Origin: Thinopyrum elongatum
Taxonomy: Eukaryota; Streptophyta; Magnoliopsida; Poales; Poaceae
Direction of reading: 5' to 3'
Assembly: GCA_011799875.1 (NCBI GenBank)
Contig: CM022299.1
Span: 29,911,996 to 29,975,995 of the forward strand
Length of the DNA: 64,000 nt
Positions 10,842 to 22,299 of this stretch are shown piece after piece. Under the pieces are notes generated by a model, which worked only from the letters and a program-made list of their open reading frames with translations, did no database searches and was not told the origin of the DNA. How positions within the stretch are numbered: position 1 is the stretch's first letter; each line of letters opens with the position of its first letter. The position numbers were made by a program, and so were the translations under genes.

Positions 10842-13450
10842 ATGGCTCGCCTGATCATCAGAGAGGGCGTCAGCTCCGGGGACCTCTTTCTCCCCGACCA
10901 ACTCTTCGCGTTCGGCAGCATCGTGCTGCACGCCAACCCAAATGGTCATCTAGACCAAATCAACAATTTTGAACCTGAGCAGCGGATTCGATTCGGTAAC
11001 TTGGAGTAAGTTGTGGACGCCCAAGGCGATCTGGTCTTTACCGGATTCGCAATCTCTCCCCATGCCCCTATGGGCCCCGCTGTGCCCACTCCGGAGTTTT
11101 CCCCCGATCCGATCTGCGGATCGACTTTAATCCTTCAGCCGGCCTTGAGTTCGGAGGGTTCTACCCTGACCGGAGGCCAAGAATCCCTTTCGACCACGCC
11201 GGTAATGCCCGCCGAAGACCCAGCTTCGGGCCTCGATGCGGGAGCAATGTTCGGACTCCAAGAGTCACTCTCGGCCGAACCCTCTCTTCACGACACGCCT
11301 CCGGCCTTGAGCCCCTGCGATGGGTCGATGTTCAGTAGCCAGGAATCATCCCTAGCCGAACTCCCCCTCGACAACTCGGCTTCGAGCTCCAATACGGAAA
11401 CAGTGTCCGAAGACCAGGTCTTGTCTCCGGTCCCTTACGACTGTCTGGTCCCAGGCCTCGAGGTTAACTCGGCCCTTGAAGACCAAGATCCAGTCAGGGC
11501 ATAGATTAATCCTTGCCCCACCACGTCGAAGACCGGCCCTGAACGGCCACCGAGTGCCAGCCCGGCGACCTTCACCTTATTAAACAAGGCGTTGAACCGA
11601 ATCCAGATGATGGCTATTTGGGGGAATCCACCCTCGGCTTGCGTTCAGCAGCCTTTCGAGGCAGATTTCGGGGAATTTTACGTCCCACCCACCACCCACT
11701 TAGTGGCCACTGTCGAAGACTTAACCGACATGTTGGATTACACCTCGAAAAATGACGAATACATGGACGAGGATAGCGGAGCCACGGCTAACACCGACGC
11801 TGCTCCCCCCGTCACTTGCGCTGGACGGCCACGTCCACCTACGACGTCTACATGGTGAACACTCTGAAAGAAGACGACGACACTCCCAGGAAGGATAACA
11901 GTAGGCCTAGCAATGAGCCACCGAAACACCGCAAACAGCGCTACCACTCCAAGGCATGTCGAAGCCATGCGAGCAACACGGATACCGGAGAGAATGCCAC
12001 CCCGGACAATGCGGACAACCTCGGCGATCCCGGCACCGACGAACAGCCACAATGACCATGAGGAGCATGAGGACCCGCTGATCTCGAATACCTCGATGAC
12101 TCTGAAGACAGCAACTACCTCCCCCCTTCCAAAGAGGAAGTTAGTTTGGGCGATAAGGATTTTATCGTCCCCGAAGACCCGCTGGACCAAGAGCGGTTTA
12201 AATGGCAGTTAATCGCTCCCGCACGAAGCCTGATGAAACAGCGAAAAAAAATAAAGTCCGAACATGATACCCTTAATGAGAGATGGACTAAAGTCCTGGA
12301 TGCCGAAGAAGGGTATGGCCACAGGCGGCAGACCAAAAGCTATCCAAAACGGAAGCTACTGCAGCAATTCAATGACGAGGCGATAGAGCCATCACCTCCA
12401 AGGTACACTCAGGCGGACCAGGCAGACCGCCCCCCTCAAGGACGGGACCGAACAGCTGATAAAGCCGAATAACCTCCCACTCACCCTCGCCATCAAGGCA
12501 AGAAGCCTGTACGGCCGGGCTATGAGTACGACCTATGCCGTGACCTGGACGCTCGGATAGGTCTGACGAGGTCCATATACGGACCCAAAAGAGATCCTCG
12601 TGCTAGAGGTGATGGATACAAATCCTGGCCAGACAGAAATGACAGATTTCGAGAGACGCAACGAGCCAGGATGACAGATGATCTTCGGCGTGACGTAGCC
12701 CGAATCAGGGGCGCCGCTCATCCTCTCTGCTTCATAGATAGAGTGATGCAGCACCAATTCCTGGAAAGTTTCAAGCCTGTAAACATTGAGCCCTACGACG
12801 GGACAACAGATCCGAAAGTATGGATCAAAGTTTTTCTATTACACATTCACATGGCACGAGGACACGACCTCCATGCCATTAAGTACCTACCGCTAAAGCT
12901 CAAGGGCCCGGCCAGACACTGGCTAAATAGCCTTCCCGAAGACTCCATAAGATGTTGGGAGGAACTCAAAGAGGCCTTTCGAGCCAACTTCCAGGGCACT
13001 TATGTCTGGCCCCCGGACGCCGATGACCTGAGCCATGTAATTCAGTAGCCCGGTGAGTCAGCCCGGCAATTCTAGAGCCGGTTTTTGACCAAGAAAAACC
13101 AGATCGTTGACTCTCCGGACAACGAAGCCATTGCCGCTTTCAAGCATAGTATTCGAGATGAATGGCTAGCATGACAGCTCGGCCAAGACAAGCCAAGAAC
13201 TATGTCAGCGCTCACCTCCCTGATGACACGCTTCTGAGCCGGAGAGGACAGTTGGCTGGCTCGTAGAAGCTCCAACCCAGAAGACCCCGACAGCTCGAAA
13301 GTCCGGGATGGAAACGGGAAGCCATGACGAAGCAAGAACAAACGCCGCCACAATGATGGCGAAGCTGACGATACGGCAGTTAATGCTGGATTCCGTAATC
13401 CAAAGTCTGGGTCATGGAAAAAGCCTTCTAAAGGCAACCAGGATGCCCCA
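10842..13450 (+). pseudogene. Element A gag, degraded
   Basis: The start ATG at 10842 opens MARLIIREGVSSGDLFLPDQ, similar in layout to B's gag start at 906. One frame continues to about 11840 with stops at 11007-11009 and 11502-11504. After a frame change, an acidic/basic linker follows. From 12671 comes the retrotransposon gag capsid domain: LESFKPVNIEPYDGTTDP, LPLKLKGPARHWLNSLP, WEELKEAFRANF. More stops follow near 13045, 13072, 13171 and 13236. A variant zinc knuckle with CQIH ... HTNCNCW lies at about 13482-13538. The protein would form the particle and package RNA. It is the only structural gene in A, so A could move only with another element's pol. Confidence 0.85.
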
Positions 13451-14350
13451 ATGAAGCTGGATGCCATCCTGGACAGGCCCTGCCAGATTCATGACACCGC
13501 CGAAAAGCCCGCCAACCACACCAACTGTAATTGTTGGGTGATAAAGCAGGTCGGCAAGCTTACAGCCGAAGACTCGGGCAAAAGCCCACGAAGCGAGGAC
13601 GATGATGAGCCCCGCAGGCCGAACGGTGGAGGCCAAAAACCCTTCCCTTCTAAGGTCAAGACGGTAAACATGATCTATGCCACCCATATACCAAGGAAGG
13701 AAAGGAAGCGCGTGCTGCGGGATGTGTATGCCGTCGAGCCCGTAGAGCCGAAGTTCAACCCGTGGTCGGCTTGCCCGATCACCTTCGACCGCAAGGACCA
13801 TCCCACCAGTATCCGTCATGGAGGATCGGCGGCCCTGGTACTTGACCCCATTATCGATGGGTACCACCTCACAAGAGTCCTAATGGACGGAGGCAGTAGC
13901 CTCAATTTGATCTATGTAGACACAGTGAGGAAAATGGGGATCGATCCGTCAAGGATCAAGCCCAGCAACACCACCTTCAAGGGGGTTATTCCGGGTGTAG
14001 AAGCCCGATGCCCAGGCACGGTAACTTTGGAAGTGGTATCCGGCGCACCGGATAACTTTCGGAGTGGCTACCATGCCCTCCTCAGCCGAACGGCGTTCGC
14101 CAAATTCAACGCCTTCCCGCATTACGCATACCTCAAGCTGAAGATACCTGGCCCCGCGGGCGTCATAATGATCAACGGCAACACGGAGCACTCACTCCGT
14201 ACCGAGGAACACACTGTGGCCCTGGCAGCCGAAGACCAATCCGTCACCAACGGGCCGAAGTATCAGCCCGCCCTAAAGGCCAGAGATACAATCAAACAGG
14301 CTCGAGCCCGATCCCTGTCATGGGATCCCGCCTGCGTTCACCGCAAATAG
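13451..14350 (+). pseudogene. Element A zinc knuckle and protease segment
   Basis: Open for 299 codons. After the knuckle-like CQIH...CW, a linker (VNMIYATHIPRKERKR) leads to the retropepsin motif VLMDGGSSLNLIYVDTV and to GYHALLSRTAFAKF, matching B's protease at 2080-2817 nearly phrase by phrase. It stops at 14348-14350. No RT follows; the sequence after it (14350-14680) keeps only weak ORFs. The deletion point between protease and RT defines A as a gag-pro derivative. Confidence 0.85.
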
Positions 14351-15607
14351 GGACGCGCTCCCCACGGCATGCCCGCCTTTATCGCGGTCTACGTGCCTCG
14401 TCAGCACAACTTCGAGCTCATGATACCATGGGCGGCCATGGGGGCTCACATCAAACATATATCTCCACGTGTTTGGCTCAACCGAACTACGACATCACCA
14501 CGTCCTCGGACGATAACGGGTATGACTCCGGACTCGCTCAGCATCAAGCTATGTGCGCAGGGCTACATCTCAAGGCCCCTATTGAAGGCACCCCTCGCCA
14601 GCATGCGGTGTTCATGGACGTCCAATTCACCCCCCTCCATCTCGCAGAAGCAAAGGCGCAGACGTGCAGCAGGGCATAGTTGAGGCTTCAGCCCACGAAT
14701 CAAGGCCCTGTGTAAACCTTTCTCTGTAAAAAATTTCCTTTTTCTTACTTATCATAAATGCTTCAGCATTTCGAATTGTACGGTGTTCGGGCATCCGAAT
14801 TGTTTAGCCCTCCCTTGCCTCTTTCTTTTCCTTTTTTCCTGCTCTTCGAACAAACTGGGCATGTACACATTGTGTAACAAAAACAAATCGGTTAATTGAC
14901 CAAAGGCTTAATCTTCCCATCAGCTCTACTTACTAAGTCCGGTGCCACTTTTTCGTGGAGCGTTCGGCGTCCCAGATATTGCACTATATACATTAGTTTC
15001 GAACTATGTCTTGGGTCGATAGTTGGGCTGCCCGGCTCCTGTGCTTGCCTTCTTCCGTTCCGCACGTTCGGCTAAGAAGGTAAAGGGAGAACCCCTGCAA
15101 TTGTACTTCTGGCTAGTCCAATTAAGCACCTCAGGGGAGAAAGGCGAAAACTGACCGTCATAGTAAGCGAGAACTGGTCAGCGATCCGATGACAAGTGTT
15201 AAACTAAGAAATCGTTGGCGATTTATCCGTCTCACATGCAGGGTTCGTCCTAGAACAAACCATGTGATTACTAAGGCATGCTTCGGCTCCCACGTACATC
15301 ACAAAACACAGGGGGCTAGTCATTAGCTCCCACCGTCAAGCTCCTATGGCTAAGTGAAAGCAGTAAAACCGAATAGTCCGATTGCCTAGTCCCTCTCACA
15401 CACTATCGCCTTCAGGCACCGAGACATCGGCTAAGGGTAAAAGTGCGGAGACGAGACACCCCTTGTACCATTCACTTGGGGGCTGAAGCCAACGACTAGT
15501 AACTTTCAGAATAATAAACGGCCGCACAGGAGTCAAAATAAAAACACTATAATATCTAAATGAGCCGCATCATAAAGAAAAATGGTTCCTATGACAAGTT
15601 TATACAA
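14351..15607. other. Element A spacer, no pol
   Basis: Where RT, RNase H and integrase would be expected there are only short ORFs and noncoding sequence with pieces similar to B's 6206-7010 spacer. No RT motif (such as YVDD) or integrase motif was found on either strand. Confidence 0.65.
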
Positions 15608-18600
15608 TCACTCGATGATTACATCCTTGGAACACTGGCCCTCTATTGCCCGAGCACCATCCAAAACCTGTGCGAAGTACAGTTCGGGGCGATGATGCTC
15701 CTTGCCAGCTGGCGGGGGACCAGTGGCCATGTCCATTGGCTTGATCTTCGACCAATCAACCATGGTCTTCGCAAAGGCCAGCCTAGCTCCTTCAAGGCAC
15801 GCTGAACGCCTCATGGTATCAATCCGCAATGATGCGTCACGCAGCCTCTGCACCAAGCCAAAGTAGCTGTCCGGAATGGGCTCTGCGGGCCATAGCCGGT
15901 CACAAAGATCCTTCAGGGCTGACTTAGCCATCCGATGTAGCTCCATCAGCTACTTCATCTGGTTGCTGAGGAGCGGACGGTGCTCAGGTGCATGGAACTG
16001 CGACCAGAAAAGCCGCCACTCGGAGTCCTCCTCCCGCTTGGCATAGTGCTCCACCGCGGCCGCCGCACTCTTCGGAAGCTCGGCAAAAATGCCTGCGGAG
16101 CGCCAGACCCGTGTCAGCAAGGTGAACTTGTTGCCACAAAAAACACTCTGCAGTAAGTACTTCTTACCATCTACGATTTGCCCCACTTGGCGGAGCTCCT
16201 CTCGGATGCCCCGCACCTCCGTCCTGGCCTCCTGGAGCTCTTTATCTGCCTTGGAAAGCTTGGACGACTGCTCCTTCTGCTTCTGCTCAAGGGCCTCACA
16301 TTTTGTGACGGCATCCTTGAGCTCCACCTACACCTCGGCCACTCGAGCCTCGTGCTTTTCACTGGCGGTTTTCGCCTTCTCAAGCTTGGCTACCGCTTTC
16401 TCGGCAGCCACTTTCTTTTCGGCCGCCTCGGCCTCGGCCTTCTTCAGCGCCGCCTTCAGGCCCTCAACCTCCATGGCGGCTGCTGCACTCACCAAACACC
16501 ATATGCTCAGCATATAGTCCAGAATGTAAGTATCCGGTAGTATTAACTATGTACTTCGATAAGAGCTTACCTTGTGCCTCATAAAGCCGCTTGTTGACGA
16601 GGTCAAGTTCCTCATCGGAGCGTTTAAGCTTCCGATCCATCTCCTCCAGGGCAGCGGTATTAGCAGCCGCGGCCAAGGATGATGCCTGCAATGTCAAATT
16701 AATCACCTCAAAAACTGGCCTACGGATTCCTGATGCTCTGCAAGGTTTTCTGCAAGCCTCACAGAGTCTCGGGGGCTGTTATATATACGGCCTGCTCAAA
16801 CTTTGGCCAAAAAAGATAAACCTGGACTGCGGGGAAAGGACATTACTTGACTCACGTCAAAGCCTATCAAAAGACCTTGGACAGCATCGTTCACTCCGGT
16901 TTTGACGGACCGAACATCCCGCAGAACCACACCCATAAGGGCGCGGTACCAACGACGATGGCGGAATTGTTCACCAACTCCTCCATCGCGTTCGGCCAAC
17001 CCGGCGCCGCCTGGTCGTTGGTGTCCGACGCGGGCGGCGGGACCTCCTCCCCTTCCCCAACGGAAGGCGGGACCGGCACCGGCGAAGGCCTCGAAGGCTT
17101 AGGTGCGGCCGACTGGGAGGGTCCGGACGGCCCGGACTCTCCTCCCACATTAGCCAGGAGAGGTTCATCCTCCTGGCCTTTGGTGACTGAGGCATCGGCC
17201 TCGGCCATGGATGTGTCGCCCCCCTCCCCCGTGTTCGAACGGGGAGGGGTCCTTTGGGACAGCACTTTCCCGACCTCTTCGGGGATCAGGGGAGGCGCGG
17301 AGCGTGACGCAGATCCGCTGTGTGCCAATTCAGCGGGCAGAGAGGTCCCCTCCGAGGTCTGCTCGGCAGGGTGGCCGCGCGGTGGGCTATGATATCACAC
17401 AGTCAGTTCCTATCAGTAAAAGACTGGCAAAATAAAATAAGCGTAAAATTTCGAGATTCGCACCTCATGGCGGTGGGCTTGACCCTGGGTTCCTTCTCTA
17501 GAACCTTCTCGGACGCCACGGACTCCTCATCGGAGTCTGAAGTGTCGGGCAGAATCAGCTTGGGCCTGCACTGCCTCTTCTGGGCCCGGGGAGGCTGCTC
17601 CTCCTTGATGTCCCCGGACGCCGCCCTCTTTTTGGAGTGGGAGGAGGCGCTCTCCTCCTCGTCCTCCTCCTCATCCCCATCTTGGGCAGACGGAGCGGCG
17701 GTGTCTTCGGACTTGGTGTCCGGACGACCTCTTCGGCGGAGGCCCTCTCTGGCCTCCGGCAAGTCCTTCTTCTTCTTTCCTTTCTTTTCTGGAGCCTTCG
17801 AAGGAGCCGTGACCAGCAGCTCCTCCAGTTGATCCGATCGAGGCCCCTCGGGTAGAGGAGCCAGGCTGCTGACCTTCTTTGACTTCTCGAGCCAGCCCTG
17901 TAAAGACCACGAATTGGTGTTTGAACTGAATTTTGTGCAGTACGACCTCTCGAATACGTATCGGAGAAAGGGTCAATTACCTTCTTCGGCTGGGTTGCAG
18001 CGTCGAGGCCGATGTCTTCATTCTCGGCCGGCAAGTCCTCCTGGGACTTAAACAGCTGCCCCCACACCTTGTCGTGGGTTGTCCTGAAGAGGTACTGCAC
18101 GGTGGCCGGGTCATCAGACTTATAAGCCCACATTGGACTGGCCCTTAGCCGGCTAGGAAGGATTTGGCGCCTAAGCATTATCTGGACCACATTGGTCAGC
18201 TTGGCGCCGGTCTCCATCACACTGACGACACGCTTCTGTAGCATCTTCACCTCACCGGCGGACCCCCAGTTAGGACCCTTCCTGGTCCACGAGGTCAGTC
18301 TCGTTGGGGGGCCGGATCTGAATTCGGGAGCAGCCATCTAGGCCGCATGCCTTGGTTCTGTAATGTAGAACCACTCCTTCTGCCACACCTTGACGGTGTC
18401 AATAAACCGACCCTTCGGCCATTGAACTCGGGTCAGCTTACTGATCATGGCTCTGCCGCAGTCGGCCTGGGCGCCGCTGACCACCTTCGGCTTGACGTTG
18501 AACACTTTTAGCCACAGGCTGAAGTGCGGCTGGACGCACAGGAGGGCCTCACAGACGATGATGAAGACCGAAATGTGGAGGAGGGAGTTGGGGGCTAGAT

Positions 18601-18850
18601 CATGGAAATCTAGCCCGTAAAAGAACATCAACCCCCTCACGAAGGGGTGCAGGGGAAATCCAAGCCCCCGGAGGAAATGGGGAAGGAATACTACCCTCTC
18701 GCCCTGCTTGGGCGTGGGGATGATCTGGCCCTCCTCGGGGGCCCGATGGGCGATATCGGCCGATAAGTAGTCGGCCCACTTCAACTCCAAGATGTCATCA
18801 TTGGTGACGACAGAGGCGTCCCACTTGCCATTTGCGCCAGATCCGGCCAT
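15608..18850 (-). pseudogene. Element A antisense six-exon gene, nearly intact
   Basis: Minus-strand exons: 18850-17981, 17897-17464, 17386-16847, 16685-16571, 16482-16168 and 16092-15608; introns are 75-161 bp, all GT-AG. A TATA box (TATAAAG, 18989-18983) lies about 135 bp upstream of the chosen ATG at 18850 (MAGSGANGKWD); an upstream ATG at 19006 overlaps the TATA box and is unlikely. Exon 1 carries FLRGLGFPLHPF, GLMFFYGLDFHDLAP and SLLHISVFIIVCE (Transposase_28-like). Exon 2 is Lys/Glu-rich with nuclear-localisation-like KKGKKKK. Exon 3 is Pro/Ser-rich, ending in a helical segment (DVRSVKTGVNDAVQG). Exons 4-5 form an Ala/Glu/Lys coiled-coil. Exon 6 is a conserved C-terminal domain (LYFAQVLDGARAIEGQCSKD). 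Lesions: TAG at 18338-18340, a frameshift near 16940, TAG near 16329, and a stop at 15947-15949. Over about 920 codons this is far better preserved than A's gag. Function unknown. Confidence 0.85.
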
Positions 18851-18982
18851 GGCTGGGGCTAGAGAGGAGCTGGAAAGGATTTGTTGCGGAATAGCAAGGC
18901 AGGGCGTTGCAGCTCTGGAGGTTGGGAAGGCAACAGCGGGAGGTGGAGGAGAGCGTGAAATGTTAACTGTAGTTGTTCCCCT

Positions 18983-18989
18983 CTTTATA
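18983..18989 (-). promoter_or_regulatory. Antisense TATA box of element A's extra gene
   Basis: TATAAAG on the minus strand in the context TCTATAAAGAGG, placed to start transcription near 18955, upstream of the ATG at 18850. It lies about 430 bp inside the 3' LTR. Confidence 0.5.
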
Positions 18990-19006
18990 GACTGCAGAGG
19001 AGCCAA

Positions 19007-19419
19007 GGGTCCCCCTTTTCACACCGTGGGCTTCTCCACTTCCCGATATGCTCGCGACATTATGCGCGTGTGGGGAATCAAAATCATTGATCATATCCCC
19101 TAAAAAATGGGGCACGATCTCTACCTTGATGAGACGTGGCAATGGAGGGGTGGCCTCGAGCCGCGCATCGAGAACTGCCAGTCGTTCGACGCTATGACCG
19201 GCCGCGACCCTTCGCTAAAAGTTATCAGACAAGGGCACTATTCACACTTAGGCGTTTTGGCCTTCGAGACTAAGTAAAGTGGACGCTTCAGATTCCAAAC
19301 ACCATTCAACTCCGAGCACGCACAGGACAAGACGAAGAACTCGCCTCGCAAGCCGAAGACCATGAGGTGTGCGGAGGCCGAACACTAGCCCTGGCGTTGG
19401 AGGCTAGTTCGGGGGCTAC
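19007..19419. other. Element A region between antisense gene and 3' LTR
   Basis: No ORF of note. It holds the presumed upstream region of the antisense gene and ends in the G-rich polypurine-like GTTCGGGGGCTAC directly before the LTR. Confidence 0.6.
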
Positions 19420-19892
19420 TGAGGGAGTCCTGGATTAAGGGGCCCTCGGGGTGTCGGCCTGCTGTGTATGGTCAGGACTGATGGGCCAATATGGGCCCAT
19501 GCTAGAATGCGGATCCATGGCCGAATAGGAAATCTTCAGAGTTGTGGTGTGCTCATCAAGCCAGGATTAGGCAAGATCTTTCTTTCCCTGTAACCAATCG
19601 TCTGTAACCCTAACCCTACTGGTGTCTATATAAACCAAGGGGTTTTCGTCTTTAGGGCTAGAGCAACATCCATTACCCCATCAACCTAGGGTTTAGCTCG
19701 CCTGATCTCGCGATAGATCGACTCTGTAACCATATCATACATCAAATACAATCAAGCAGGACATAGGGTTTTACCTCTTCGAGAGGGCCCGAACCTGGGT
19801 AAACACCGTGTTCATCGTCCCTTGTTCCCCATCGATCCTAGATCCATAGCTCGAGACCCCCTACCAGAGATCCGCTGGTTTTGACACTGACA
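19420..19892 (+). repeat. Element A 3' LTR
   Basis: Uninterrupted 473-bp LTR from TGAGGGAGTCC to GACACTGACA, followed by TSD ACTGG at 19893-19897. It preserves the unoccupied version of B's insertion site (CATAT once). Confidence 0.93.
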
Positions 19893-19899
19893 ACTGGTC

Positions 19900-20720
19900 C
19901 AAGGAAATGACTGTTAGTCATAACCTTATGGTTAAGCACCATATGCCCTGGAACGTGCTCAACATCCTCCAAGTTGAGGCCAAAGTGCTCAATGAGATGA
20001 GTCACTACACCTCCCACAAGAATACTTCCCCTCAGCTACTCGTGCTACCGACCGAGGTGGATCATAAGAAAAGCTCCCAAGTTTGGCTTGGGGGCTGAGT
20101 TGGGGTGGAATGCTACATGAAGCACACGCATGTCGTAGCTCGACATGCCCCCGAGGTTCTCCCTACCAAAAATAGTGTTTGCTAGGAAGATCATGAAGTA
20201 GCGAATGGCGGGGTTCTGGATGTTCGATACCTTCTTACCAGAGAAGTCGTGTTCATACTTGATGGAGATGAGGTCCCATGTCCCTGATGCCTCAGTGATG
20301 GGCATGCCCTTGCTATCTAGAACACCTCGGTTCTCGAACCAAAGGACAGTGTACCACTAGTCGAGTGTCATCGAACATGACACCCCTTAAGTGTGAAGGA
20401 GTAACTTGTCGACACCCTCAAATCATCGAGAGTGTGTGTGAAGGTGGACAGGAACTCGACGGTGACGTCCCGGTACATCGGGTAATGGAAGTTGCTGAAA
20501 ACACCCATCCTGGAGTTGTCCGCTAGCCATCCAAAGTCGTTGTGGAGCCCTTGGGACTCCAACATCGCGTCACACTTCCACTTGGTGGCCAACATCTTCC
20601 GGCTGCTGACATGTGCGTAATCCTTGTTCACGGCAGCATGGAAGTCCTCCCCCTCGTTCTAGGAATGCTTGGAGCGCGTGCCCAAGGCCTTCTTCCCCGC
20701 GGCAATATCAAACCTCATCA
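19900..20720 (-). pseudogene. ATHILA ORF-1-like protein fragment
   Basis: Minus-strand frames contain AYAHVSSRKMLATKW-type text (20631 down), then LHNDFGWLADNSRMGVF and YPMYRDVTVEFLSTF. After a frame change near 20370 come IKYEHDFSGKKVSNIQNP and IRYFMIFLANTIFGRENLGG. This is the pattern of the plant ATHILA ORF-1 family (PF03078), a conserved retrotransposon protein of unknown activity. A stop near 20660 and frame changes break it, and element A removes the rest. Confidence 0.7.
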
Positions 20721-21013
20721 TTTCCTACACAACACAAAAAACAAAATAGAAAAATATAAGTCTTATGTGGGGATCGAGTTCTAACACTACCTAAGATCGA
20801 TCCCAATCAATTACTTTGAATCCTAACATTCAAATCGAACAGAAAAAACGAAACATTTGCATCTCATCTAGGACAAAAACAAGGACGAAATCACCGTGGA
20901 AACTTGCAAATGATCCATGGACCGAAGGAGAAACTTATTGAGGATGAAGATGCATGGATTAAACGAATGAAATCTGCGAATAAACGAAGGTTTTGAGAGA
21001 TTTTTGTTAGGGT

Positions 21014-21037
21014 TTGAGAGAGAGAGAGAGAGAGAGA
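21014..21037. repeat. (GA)n microsatellite
   Basis: About 12 GA dinucleotides, just upstream (minus-strand sense) of the ATHILA ORF-1-like region, where it would read as a CT-rich leader. Confidence 0.9.
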
Positions 21038-21111
21038 TATAGATAAGAGTTGGGAGCGCAAGGTGGACGACGAAGAAGATCCCCTTGCGCCGGAGGCGTC
21101 AATATATGAAT

Positions 21112-21600
21112 TTGGAAGCCATACGACCGTCCATACAAGCGTTGTCGCTCGTATGGAACACTGTCTTGCGTTCAAACTGCATGATTTAGGGTTTGCATAC
21201 CTGGACGACCGCCCATACGAGCGCTACGACTCGCATGAAAGGCCATCAATCTCTCTGGAGGTGAAAATCGTTCGAGGCAGGGCTTCATACGAGCAGTCAT
21301 ACTGGCGTGGTTGGCCATATGAAAGGCCGCCGTTCGGTCTATTCATTTTGCTCTTTTTGTCTGTGGCATCATACGACCGCTCATGCGAGCATGTGCCATC
21401 ACATAGAATGTTGTCTTGTGCTGTGGACTTCATTGACGGTTTCGACTGGGGTGTCATACGATCGTGCATATGGGCGCTTGTGATCGCATGAAACACCATC
21501 GATCGCTCTTGTCTTCTTCCATGTTTCCTCCTTATTTCCATGCAGGCGCTCATACGAGCCCATGCACTCGTATATTGCACCGTCCTTCTCTCTGACCTTC
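21112..21600. repeat. Array of about six diverged 82-96 bp repeats
   Basis: The phrase CATACGACCG(C/T)(C)CATACGAGCG and its variants recur with anchor positions near 21123, 21205, 21289, 21373, 21458 and 21554. Each copy usually carries a second conserved piece TCGCATGAAAGGCC. A further copy lies in the LTR at about 25459. Each unit contains an internal inverted pair (CATACGA / TCGTATG). Confidence 0.75.
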
Positions 21601-21789
21601 TTTTCTCCTAATTCTCTTCATCTTTCTTCTCTCTTCGATATTTCTCCTACGACACAAAGTGAAAAACAAAACTTTTTCCATAGTTATTCATCAGATTCTT
21701 TGTGAGAGCAAATTAACAAATCAAAACTTTAACTAAATGATGGGTTGCCTCCCATTAAACGTTGGTTTTTAGGTTGCTAAGCTCAACCT

Positions 21790-22250
21790 CATACCTCAAT
21801 CAACTTTTCAGCTTACCGGTGGCCTGAGATTCTCCTTACTTACCGCACATACTCGCTTAGGTGGTGGAATATACTTCTCCTTCCCTCCTAACTTCTTCGG
21901 GAAGTATCTTACTATTTCCTCATCGTAAATTTTGAAGGTAATTTTTCTTCCTGTGCAATCCAATGCTTCACTTGTGGTATTCAAAAATGGTTTACGGAGA
22001 ATAATGGATAATTTTTCATCTTCAGGCATATCAAGAATAACAAAGTCAGTAGGTATAATATGCCCATCTAGTCTTAGTAGCACGTTTTCGGCTACTCTTA
22101 TTGGCCTCTTTGTAGACTTATCTACCATCTGCAAGGTTATGCTAGTAGGCACACATTCTCCCAAGTTTAACTTCTAATACAGAGCTAGAGGCATTACACT
22201 CACTCCTACTCCAACATCACAAAGATCATTGTTCATATCAAGATTGCCAA
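21790..22250 (-). pseudogene. Athila-like retropepsin segment
   Basis: On the minus strand, NNDLCDVGVGVSVMPLALY (about 22240-22180) holds the catalytic Asp in a D-V-G context, where other plant elements have D-L-G or D-T-G. One stop follows, then a 118-codon open stretch (22164-21808) with FVILDMPEDEKLSIILRKPFL, the usual C-terminal retropepsin phrase. It ends shortly before a GGGAGGCAACCCATC-type motif near 21750 that is common in this element group. Confidence 0.7.
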
Positions 22251-22299
22251 TTGAACAAGATATGGTAGGTATACCTGGGTCTCCTAGCTTTTCCGGTAT

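Larger units (their letters stand above)
89..19892 (+). mobile_element. Element A: Ty3/gypsy LTR retrotransposon without pol
   Basis: The element starts TGAGGGAGTCC and ends GACACTGACA. Its 5' LTR (89-404 plus 10639-10795 once element B is removed) and 3' LTR (19420-19892) are both 473 bp. About 30 differences were counted by eye between them (roughly 6%), so it is an old insertion. Behind the 5' LTR come gag (10842-13440) and a retropepsin-like segment (13660-14350), but no reverse transcriptase, RNase H or integrase. It is thus non-autonomous. A spliced antisense gene occupies 15608-18850. Element B lies inside its 5' LTR. Its LTR sequence is related to B's, so the two belong to one superfamily branch, probably the Tat-like group known for extra ORFs. 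The family name is not assigned. Confidence 0.93.

Noticed and set aside
20891..21175. ORF over the GA microsatellite (minus strand) as a Ser/Leu-repeat protein
   Set aside because: Openness comes from the dinucleotide repeat; no domain and not in frame with the ORF-1-like region.
21112..21600. A CRISPR-like array
   Set aside because: The periodic units are diverged along their whole length, have no unique spacers of constant size, and lie in a eukaryotic retrotransposon.
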